A DNA stretch of 6,161 nucleotides from assembly GCA_003696705.1 (NCBI GenBank), contig RFGD01000182.1, positions 1-6,161 of the forward strand, given 5' to 3'. The position numbers and the translations under genes are program-made. The notes beneath the pieces were generated by a model. That model ran no database searches, was not told the origin of the DNA, and saw only the letters and a program-made list of their open reading frames with translations. The DNA comes from Alphaproteobacteria bacterium (lineage in GTDB: Bacteria; Pseudomonadota; Alphaproteobacteria; Rhodobacterales; Rhodobacteraceae). Positions 1-5,726 of the stretch are shown here, one piece after another (positions within the stretch are counted from its first letter, which is position 1; every line of letters begins with the position of its first letter).

Positions 1-2288
1 CGGCAGAGGATCTTGTGGATGACCGTGCCGCGCAATGGCGCGTCGGGAAGCTGGCGCAGGCCGTCAAGCGGCGACAGACGCAGGATGCGCCGCGCGTAGA
101 CCGCATAGGGGTCGCGGACAAGGGTCTGGACCTCGGTCACGCTCAGCCGTGTCAGCCGGTGGCTGGCCGGCGGGACCGGCGCCGGGCGCGCGGCGGCCGG
201 GACGCGCTGTTGCGGTGCGTCGATCGCCTGCGCAAGATCAAGGTAACGCTGGCCGCGCGCGCGCATGGCGCGAAGGGCGTCGGCCCCGTCGCCGGGCAGA
301 CCGTCGAGAAGGTTCAGAAGCCTGTTGAGCCAGCGTGACGGCACCGTCCGCGCCTCGGCGTCGCGAACCGAGCGGGTGAGCCAGACGTCGCCGCCGGCGA
401 TCGCCTGCTGGAAGTCGTGGGCGGAAAGGCCGAGGCGCCGCTCGGGCAGAAGAAGGCCGGCGTCGGCCCGCATCTGGCGCGACAGCCAGGGGTCGGGGCG
501 CGCCGGCTCGGGCCACACGCCTTCGTTGAGGCCGCCAAGGATGACCCGGTCGGCGCGGCGGGCGCGCGCCTCGATCGGCCCCCAGATCATGACGGGATTG
601 CCGGGCGGCACCTTCTCGCGCGCAGCCTCGCGCGAGAAGATGTCGCGGAACAGGACGGCATAGTCGGCAGGCGCAAGTTCGCCCGCGATGTCCGCCGCGG
701 CCTCGAACGTGGTGACGGCGGCGCGGGCGGCGTCGCCGGCGGCGGCGTCCCAAAGCCCGCCCGCGCCCGTTGCCCCGGGGCCTGCGGCAAGCGTCTCGGC
801 GATACCGACATGGGCGCGGAGAAGATCTTCCGCCGGCGCCCTGCCGGTCGCCGCGATGCGCTCGATTGCCCCGGCCAGCCATTCGGCCCATTCGGTCCGC
901 GCCTCGTCGTTTCCTTTCCCCCTGGCCCAGTCGCGAAGGGTGCGGGGGTCGGCCGTGGCCACCGACTTGCGGCGCAGATGAAGCTCGAGCTCGCGGCCGA
1001 AGCGCAGGTGGTCGCCCCGACAGCTGGCGGCGACGAGCGGGTGCTTGAGAAGGGCAACGAGCGCGACCCCGTCCGGCGAACGGCCCAGCATGTCCGCGAT
1101 CTGACAGAGGAGACGCCCCGGCGGGGTCAGGTGCAAGGGCTCGCCGGCGCTGTCGTCGGCGCTGATCCGCCAGCGCTGGAGCGCAGCTTCGACCTGACGG
1201 GCAAGGGTGCGGTCGGGGGTCACGAGCGCGACGCGCTGCCCGTTCTCGACCGCCTCGCGGATGCCGATGGCAATGGCCTGGGCTTCCTCGCGGGGGCTGC
1301 CGGCCTCGAGGAGCGTCACCCCTCTGGTCGCCTCGGGGATGTCGCGAAGGGAGGGACCTTCGCGAAGCCACTGGTCGGTCACGGGCGCGGGCCGCAATGC
1401 AAGCGAGACGAGGCGGTTGCGCGCCGTGTTTTCCGGCTGCGCCGTCGTCCACGGGCGGACGTCCTGGGGCGATGTGCCAAGCTCATCGACCAGCCGCCGA
1501 TACCGGAACTGCGGATGATCCTCGGCGGTCAGACTGTCGTCGAGGGCCTTCCACGCGTGGTCGGGCATGTCGAAGTCGAACCCCGGCAGGATGATCGCGC
1601 CGGCGGGAAGCCGGGCGACCGCCTTCATGAGATCGCGGCTCGCCCCGCGAGAGCCCGTCGAGCCCACGACGATCAGGGGGTCGGTGGGGGGCGCGGCCTC
1701 CCAGGCGGCGATCGTGCGGTCGATGATGTGGCGAAGCCGGCCGGCCTCGTCGCGGGTGCCCTCGGCCTCGAGCATGTCGAGCACGATGTCGATGAAGCGC
1801 CGGCCGAGCTGCCAGTGGGCGGCGTGCTCGGCCACGTCGATGCGGTCGATGGCGTCGCGGCCGACGGCCTCGAACTGCATTTCCTCCAGAAGGCCGGCCA
1901 GGCTGTCGGCCAGGTCGAAGGCGTCATGCTCGGGGGCAAGTCCCGGCTCTCGCTCGAGAAGCGCGCGCACGACGCGCAGAAGCTCGAGCCGGCGTGCGAG
2001 CGGCGAGACGGCCTCGGGTACCTCGTGCGGCAGGGCAAGCGCCCAAGGGTCCGTCACAAGATTGATCCTCGGCAAGAGCGCCGCGCCCCGGCTGGCCGCT
2101 TCCTCGACGAGCGCGGCCGAAAGCGCCTGCTCCATGGACCGGGCGTTCGCCAGAAGCGTCACACGCGCCAGCGCCGTCGGCGGCCGGTCGCCCAGCCGCT
2201 CGAAAAGGCCCTGGACGACCGCGCGGGGAAAGTCGACACCGGGCGGCAGGGCGAACAGGCGCGGGGTCGTCGGATCAGCCTCGAACAT
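1..2288 (-). CDS. addB: AddB, helicase-nuclease subunit for double-strand break repair (alphaproteobacterial type), 3' end outside window
   Basis: AddB partners AddA in the helicase-nuclease that resects double-strand DNA ends for RecA-dependent recombination. I read an uninterrupted frame of 762 codons; the family is usually near 1000 residues, so roughly the last quarter is missing. Visible family features are GSTGSRGA (209-216), LLKHPLVA (413-420), ILGGLNEGVWP (583-593), and the beginning of the C-terminal PD-(D/E)XK nuclease region from about 716 (SVTEVQTLVRDPYAVYA) to IHKIL (757-761). The nuclease catalytic residues lie beyond the edge. No Walker A motif is visible near the N-terminus, and the position where Firmicute AddB has its first iron-sulphur cysteine reads DPY. 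I chose the ATG at 2288 because GAAGGA (2302-2297) sits 8 bases upstream; an ATG at 2297 lies on that site. The start overlaps the upstream nucleotidyltransferase gene by 14 bases. addA is expected next, outside the window. Confidence 0.95.
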   Translation of the reverse strand, partial: MFEADPTTPRLFALPPGVDFPRAVVQGLFERLGDRPPTALARVTLLANARSMEQALSAALVEEAASRGAALLPRINLVTDPWALALPHEVPEAVSPLARRLELLRVVRALLEREPGLAPEHDAFDLADSLAGLLEEMQFEAVGRDAIDRIDVAEHAAHWQLGRRFIDIVLDMLEAEGTRDEAGRLRHIIDRTIAAWEAAPPTDPLIVVGSTGSRGASRDLMKAVARLPAGAIILPGFDFDMPDHAWKALDDSLTAEDHPQFRYRRLVDELGTSPQDVRPWTTAQPENTARNRLVSLALRPAPVTDQWLREGPSLRDIPEATRGVTLLEAGSPREEAQAIAIGIREAVENGQRVALVTPDRTLARQVEAALQRWRISADDSAGEPLHLTPPGRLLCQIADMLGRSPDGVALVALLKHPLVAASCRGDHLRFGRELELHLRRKSVATADPRTLRDWARGKGNDEARTEWAEWLAGAIERIAATGRAPAEDLLRAHVGIAETLAAGPGATGAGGLWDAAAGDAARAAVTTFEAAADIAGELAPADYAVLFRDIFSREAAREKVPPGNPVMIWGPIEARARRADRVILGGLNEGVWPEPARPDPWLSRQMRADAGLLLPERRLGLSAHDFQQAIAGGDVWLTRSVRDAEARTVPSRWLNRLLNLLDGLPGDGADALRAMRARGQRYLDLAQAIDAPQQRVPAAARPAPVPPASHRLTRLSVTEVQTLVRDPYAVYARRILRLSPLDGLRQLPDAPLRGTVIHKILC
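612..639. repeat. Perfect 11-bp inverted repeat with 6-base loop inside addB
   Basis: CTTCTCGCGCG (612-622) and its exact reverse complement (629-639) flank the loop CAGCCT. On the coding strand the hairpin covers codons for F-S-R-E-A-A-R-E-K, where a repeated R-E with serine and alanine neighbours is written with GC-rich codons. No T-tract follows on either strand, so it is not an intrinsic terminator. It may be a by-product of the protein sequence and codon use. Confidence 0.6.
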
Positions 2289-2979
2289 CTTCGTCATCCT
2301 TCAAGAGCCGCTCGGCCGCGGCGATTCCGTCCGGGTGCCCGACATCGACCCAGCTGCCCCGGTGGCGCAATCCGAACAGGCGGCCCGAGGCAATCATGCG
2401 ATCGAAGACGACATTGAGCGAGAAGGCACCATCGGGCCAGTCGGCGGCATCGGAAAGTGACAGGATCGCCAGGCCGGCGTAGGTCAGCGGTCCGCCACGG
2501 CGGATCGGACCCGGGTCGCCCGAGGCGGCGAAGTCACCGCCGCCCGCATGTGCCAGGCGGTCCGGTGGCGCCACGAGAAGAAGCAGCCCGTCCATCCGCG
2601 ACGGGTCCCATGCGCTGGCCAGCGCGTCGATGGCGTTGGGGCCCGACAGGATGGCGTCGACGTTGATCGTGACCACCGCTTCGGCGTCGAGAAGCGGGCG
2701 GGCCTTCTTCAGGCCGCCGCCGGTCTCGAGAAGCCGGCCGCGCTCGTCCGAGATCAACACACCCCTGTTCCGAAGATGTGCCGCCATCATGTCGGCGAAG
2801 TGGTGGACGTTGACGACGATGCGCCCGATGCCCGCCTCGCGCGCGAGCGCGATGGCGTGATCGACGAGGGGCCGGCCTGCGACCTCGACCAGCGCCTTCG
2901 GACGCGAAAGCGTCAAGGGTGCCATGCGCGTGCCGAGGCCGGCCGCGAAGATCATTGCGGCGTCGGGGCGGCGGCGCAT
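2275..2979 (-). CDS. murU: Sugar-1-phosphate nucleotidyltransferase, probable MurU (N-acetylmuramate-1-phosphate uridylyltransferase)
   Basis: The 234-residue protein is a Rossmann-like nucleotidyltransferase of the size of MurU. The nucleotide-binding signature FAAGLGTRM with PLTLSRPKAL spans 11-30, ETGGG lies at 85-89, and the C-terminal GSWVDVGHPDGIAAAE lies at 208-223. All are typical of short sugar-phosphate uridylyltransferases. The usual N-G-D metal-binding motif is N106-V-D108 here; the aspartate is kept. MurU makes UDP-MurNAc from MurNAc-1-phosphate and UTP in cytoplasmic peptidoglycan recycling, and a sugar 1-kinase of the AmgK type is encoded directly upstream, which supports this role. 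Substrate is inferred from family and neighbour; another sugar-1-phosphate is possible. I chose the ATG at 2979 because GGAAAGGA (2997-2990) lies 10 bases upstream and the conserved N-terminus follows at once. A longer open frame upstream encodes only arginine- and proline-rich antisense-type sequence. The gene overlaps amgK by 28 bases and addB by 14. Confidence 0.85.
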   Translation of the reverse strand: MRRRPDAAMIFAAGLGTRMAPLTLSRPKALVEVAGRPLVDHAIALAREAGIGRIVVNVHHFADMMAAHLRNRGVLISDERGRLLETGGGLKKARPLLDAEAVVTINVDAILSGPNAIDALASAWDPSRMDGLLLLVAPPDRLAHAGGGDFAASGDPGPIRRGGPLTYAGLAILSLSDAADWPDGAFSLNVVFDRMIASGRLFGLRHRGSWVDVGHPDGIAAAERLLKDDEDVRG

Positions 2980-3992
2980 TGACGTCGTATCCTTTCCAGA
3001 ACGGCCTCCGTGGGGGGCGGAAGGCAGTCGTGTATCAGCTCGCGAAGGGCCGCGAGTTCTGGTTGGGCCAGGGCCATCTCGAGATGGCGCCAGACGCGCG
3101 GCAGAAGGGCCACGTAGCCGGGTTTGCCGTCGCGCACGCAAAGACGCGCGAAAACGCCAAGGATGCGCAGGTTGCGCTGTGCCGAAAGCGTCGCCTCGGC
3201 AAGTGCGAAGGCGTCGGGATCGGCGCCGCTTCCCGCAAGGTAGCGGGCGCGGGCGGCCGTCGCGACCGCCACGGGCACGTCGCGGCGGGCATCGGCCAGG
3301 AGCGAGACGAGGTCATAGGCGGGATGGCAGGCCATCGCGTCCTGAAAATCCAGAAGGCCCACGCGCGCAACGCCCTTGCGCTCGGGCAACCAGAGCAGGT
3401 TCTCGGCGTGAAAGTCGCGCAGCGCCAGCACCTCGGGGCTTCCGGCATGGCGTGCTGACAGGGCGCGCACCGTCGCGACCACTGCATCGCGCGCGGCGGC
3501 GTCCGGGGCTTGCGCGCCCGTTCCGTGGCGCGCATACCATTCGACCGAAAGCCCGGCCAGACTGCCCAGCGTCGCGGCGTCGTAATGACCGATCCCCTCG
3601 GGCAGGGGCGCCTCGGCAAGGGCCAGAAGGACGTCGACCGCTGCCATGTAGATCTCGTGCTCGAGGCCGGGGTCGGCGGCGGCGACCCGCGCGTAGAGCC
3701 CGTCGCCGAGGTCCTCGAGAAGAACGAGGCCTTGGGCCGGCTCGGCGGCCATGACATCGGGTGCCGAAAGGCCAAGGGCCTTCAGATGCGCCGCGATGCG
3801 AAGGAAGGGCAGGACGCTCTCGGCGGTCGCGGGCGGTGCGTCCATCAGGATCGCGCGCCCGCCGTCCTGCCGGACAAGGCGGACATAGCGCCGCGCCGAG
3901 GCGTCTCCGGCAAGGGGAGTGCGCTGCGCATCCCCCCAGCCCGCCGTGGCCAGGAAGTCCTCGATCGCGGCCGCGCGCGCGGTTCCGGTCAC
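2952..3992 (-). CDS. amgK: Aminoglycoside-phosphotransferase-fold sugar kinase, probable AmgK (MurNAc/GlcNAc anomeric kinase)
   Basis: The 346-residue protein has the bilobal APH/choline-kinase fold of the COG3178 family. Motifs in order are GDASARRYVR (29-38, ATP-binding lobe), LEDLGD (92-97), the catalytic LRDFHAENLLWL (191-202, with D193, H195 and N198), the metal-binding GLLDFQDA (212-219, with D215), HPAYDLVSLL (223-232), and the family's C-terminal QRNLRILGVFARL-RDGK block (272-293). AmgK phosphorylates MurNAc or GlcNAc at C1, and the next gene encodes the MurU-like enzyme for the following step. Substrate is inferred; related proteins are often annotated only as phosphotransferase. Despite the domain name, nothing indicates antibiotic resistance. 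The start is GTG at 3992, which forms a GTGA overlap with the tsaE stop and has GGAGG (4004-4000) 7 bases upstream. The open frame continues upstream without a stop, but only in antisense-type composition. Confidence 0.87.
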   Translation of the reverse strand: MTGTARAAAIEDFLATAGWGDAQRTPLAGDASARRYVRLVRQDGGRAILMDAPPATAESVLPFLRIAAHLKALGLSAPDVMAAEPAQGLVLLEDLGDGLYARVAAADPGLEHEIYMAAVDVLLALAEAPLPEGIGHYDAATLGSLAGLSVEWYARHGTGAQAPDAAARDAVVATVRALSARHAGSPEVLALRDFHAENLLWLPERKGVARVGLLDFQDAMACHPAYDLVSLLADARRDVPVAVATAARARYLAGSGADPDAFALAEATLSAQRNLRILGVFARLCVRDGKPGYVALLPRVWRHLEMALAQPELAALRELIHDCLPPPTEAVLERIRRQCAAAPTPQ

Positions 3993-4501
3993 GACCCGGC
4001 CTCCGCACCGAGGGCCCCGAGGACCCGTTCCCATCCCGCGCCCCGGGGCGTGATCTCGACGATCCGGGCTTCCGGACGGTCGGGCGGAATGCGAAAGGAC
4101 ATCCAGAGCGCGCGCGACGGCGTCATGGTGCCAAGGCGGTCGGGCCATTCGACGAGGGTCAGCGCTTGGGAAAGCGCCCCTTCGAGGCCGAGTTCCGCAA
4201 GCTCGGAGGGGTCCGCGAGCCGGTAGAGATCGGCATGCCAGATCTCGAGCGGGCCGGCATGATAGGTCTGGACGATCGTGAAGGTCGGCGAGGGCACGTC
4301 TTCGACCGCGCCATGGCGGGCCTGAAGCGACTGGATGAGGGCGCGGGCGAAATGCGTCTTGCCCGCGCCGATATCACCCTGAAGGAGAAGCGTGTCTCCG
4401 CTTCGAAGGACGCCGCCCAGGCGTTCGGCCAGCGCCGCTGTCGCCTCGGGTCCTTCAAGGGTCATGACGATGGGGCGGGCTTCGGAGGGGCGGGTGATCA
4501 T
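3989..4501 (-). CDS. tsaE: TsaE, ATPase of tRNA threonylcarbamoyladenosine (t6A37) synthesis
   Basis: TsaE is the P-loop ATPase that works with TsaB and TsaD to put threonylcarbamoyl on A37 of ANN-decoding tRNAs in the cytoplasm; it is broadly essential in bacteria. Numbered from the ATG at 4501 (170 residues), the Walker A motif GDIGAGKT is at 42-49, SPTFT at 71-75, HADLYRL at 89-95, and VEWPDRLG at 117-124. All are diagnostic for the family, usually about 150-160 residues. The start is uncertain: the ATG at 4501 has a weak, close GAGG, while the ATG at 4465 (158 residues, MTLEGPEA) fits the E. coli length better but has no visible ribosome binding site. It is first in the operon and overlaps amgK by 4 bases. 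In some alphaproteobacteria TsaE and the phosphotransferase are annotated as one fused protein. tsaB and tsaD are not in this window. Confidence 0.95.
   Translation of the reverse strand: MITRPSEARPIVMTLEGPEATAALAERLGGVLRSGDTLLLQGDIGAGKTHFARALIQSLQARHGAVEDVPSPTFTIVQTYHAGPLEIWHADLYRLADPSELAELGLEGALSQALTLVEWPDRLGTMTPSRALWMSFRIPPDRPEARIVEITPRGAGWERVLGALGAEAGS
4000..4004 (-). promoter_or_regulatory. Ribosome binding site of amgK (decides the GTG start)
   Basis: GGAGG on the minus strand, lying inside the 3' end of tsaE, is 7 bases upstream of the GTG at 3992. It supports that start over the longer open frame, which extends antisense to nothing recognisable and overlaps most of the tsaE C-terminus. 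Confidence 0.7.
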
Positions 4502-4600
4502 GGCCTCAGTCTTAACGCCGTCATCGACGCCGGCAAGCCCTTCCAAGGCGGTTTGCGAAGTGCTACTGCGGGGGGCGACAAGGACCAGGTGGGGACCCAA
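4502..4600. other. Divergent intergenic region between tsaE and gmd, expected to hold both promoters
   Basis: This 99-base stretch separates the divergent starts of the tsaE operon (minus) and gmd (plus), so promoters for both directions should lie here or inside the gene starts. I see no strong sigma70-type boxes. The best minus-strand candidate is TTGCCG (4536-4531) with a 16-base spacer to TAAGAC (4514-4509), which would start transcription almost at the tsaE ATG at 4501. On the plus strand only a weak TTGCGA (4553-4558) is visible, without a convincing -10 partner. No operator, riboswitch or terminator is apparent. Confidence 0.5.
4587..4595 (+). promoter_or_regulatory. Ribosome binding site of gmd (supports GTG start at 4601)
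   Basis: A purine-rich AGGTGGGGA ends 5 bases before the GTG at 4601. An alternative in-frame GTG at 4589 has AGGA (4581-4584) 4 bases upstream and would add four residues (V-G-T-Q). The 4601 start places the GITGQDG motif at the same distance from the N-terminus as in E. coli Gmd. Confidence 0.5.
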
Positions 4601-5722
4601 GTGACCAAACGCGCGCTAATTACCGGCATCACCGGACAGGACGGCTCGTATCTTGCCGAGTTCCTGCTCGAGAAGGGATACGAGGTGCACGGCATCAAGC
4701 GGCGGGCCTCGCTCTTCAACACGCAGCGCATCGACCACATCTATCAGGACCCGCACGAGGCGAACCCGCAGCTTCGCCTGCACTACGGGGATCTGACCGA
4801 TACTTCCAACCTGACGCGCATCCTGGCCGAGGTGCGGCCCGACGAGGTATACAACCTTGGTGCGCAAAGCCACGTCGCGGTCAGTTTCGAGGTGCCCGAG
4901 TATACCGCCGACGTCGATGCCATCGGCACGCTTCGGCTTCTCGAGGCGATCCGCTTTCTGGGGCTCGAGAAGACCACGCGCTTCTACCAGGCCTCGACGT
5001 CCGAGCTTTATGGCCAGGTTGCCGAGAGCCCCCAGACCGAACGCACGCCGTTCCATCCCCGCTCGCCCTATGCCGTGGCGAAGCTTTACGCCTACTGGAT
5101 CACCGTGAACTATCGAGAGGCCTACGGGATGTATGCCTGCAACGGGATCCTCTTCAATCACGAAAGCCCGCGCCGGGGCGAGACCTTCGTGACGCGGAAG
5201 ATCACGCGTGGGCTTGCCAACATTGCGCAGGGGCTCGAACGGTGCCTTTACATGGGCAACATCGATGCGCTGCGCGACTGGGGGCATGCGCGCGACTATG
5301 TGCGCATGCAGTGGCTGATGCTGCAACAGGACACCCCGGACGACTTCGTCATTGCCACCGGAGAGCAGCATTCTGTTCGCGAGTTCCTGACCTGGGCTGC
5401 CGAGGATCTTGGCATCTCGCTGCGGTTCGAGGGAACGGGCCTTGACGAGGTCGGCGTCGTCGAAGCGGTCAGCGGCGACCGCGCCCCCGCGGTGCGGCCG
5501 GGCGACGTCATCGTGCGCATCGACCCGCGCTATTTCCGGCCCGCCGAGGTCGAGACTCTCCTTGGTGATCCGACCAAGGCGCGCGAGAAGCTCGGGTGGG
5601 TGCCCGAGATCGGCCCGCGGGAGATGTGCCGCGAGATGGTCGAGGAAGACCTGAAGATCGCCCGCCGCCATGCGCTGCTGCGCGAGCACGGGCTCGACAT
5701 GCCGGTTTCCATCGAGGGCTGA
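4601..5722 (+). CDS. gmd: GDP-mannose 4,6-dehydratase
   Basis: Gmd converts GDP-D-mannose into GDP-4-keto-6-deoxy-D-mannose, the first committed step to GDP-L-fucose and other GDP-6-deoxyhexoses, in the cytoplasm with bound NADP. The 373-residue protein matches the family's usual length and resembles E. coli Gmd along its whole length. The Rossmann glycine motif GITGQDG is at 9-15. GIKRRASLFNTQRIDHIYQD (31-50) is the conserved cofactor and tetramer-interface segment. The extended SDR catalytic residues appear as T133 and E135 in STSELYG, with Y157 and K161 in YAVAK. NHESPRRGETFVTRKI (186-201), RDWGHARDYV (225-234) and DPRYFRPAEVETLLGDPTKA (308-327) mark the GDP-sugar-binding half. It starts with GTG, ends in TGA, and is followed after 4 bases by fcl, so the two form an operon. 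The frame is open far upstream across tsaE and amgK, but that part is an antisense shadow. Confidence 0.98.
   Translation: MTKRALITGITGQDGSYLAEFLLEKGYEVHGIKRRASLFNTQRIDHIYQDPHEANPQLRLHYGDLTDTSNLTRILAEVRPDEVYNLGAQSHVAVSFEVPEYTADVDAIGTLRLLEAIRFLGLEKTTRFYQASTSELYGQVAESPQTERTPFHPRSPYAVAKLYAYWITVNYREAYGMYACNGILFNHESPRRGETFVTRKITRGLANIAQGLERCLYMGNIDALRDWGHARDYVRMQWLMLQQDTPDDFVIATGEQHSVREFLTWAAEDLGISLRFEGTGLDEVGVVEAVSGDRAPAVRPGDVIVRIDPRYFRPAEVETLLGDPTKAREKLGWVPEIGPREMCREMVEEDLKIARRHALLREHGLDMPVSIEG
5714..5718 (+). promoter_or_regulatory. Ribosome binding site of fcl
   Basis: GAGGG within the last codons of gmd lies 8 bases before the ATG at 5727, supporting that start and suggesting translation of fcl by ribosomes leaving gmd. 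Confidence 0.6.
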
Positions 5723-5726
5723 GCGC

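Noticed and set aside
612..639. Intrinsic terminator
   Set aside because: The hairpin has no following T-tract on either strand and lies in the middle of addB.
238..1452. A 404-residue minus-strand open frame
   Set aside because: It is in a different frame from addB, which I translated without interruption through the same bases with clear family motifs; the composition is arginine/alanine-rich shadow.
417..2417. A 666-residue open frame on the plus strand
   Set aside because: It lies antisense to addB, is rich in R, G, A and P, shows no recognisable motif, and results from the GC-rich codon pattern of addB on the other strand.
2980..3141. N-terminal extension of the nucleotidyltransferase
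   Set aside because: The residues are arginine/proline-rich read-through of amgK in another frame, and the ATG at 2979 has a good ribosome binding site directly before the conserved domain.
2952..3992. Aminoglycoside resistance gene
   Set aside because: The APH fold is shared, but the motifs and the murU-like neighbour fit the COG3178/AmgK sugar kinases.
3761..4600. Upstream extension of gmd giving an apparent 653-residue fusion protein
   Set aside because: The added sequence is antisense to tsaE and amgK and is low-complexity. Gmd homology begins exactly at the GTG at 4601, behind a ribosome binding site.
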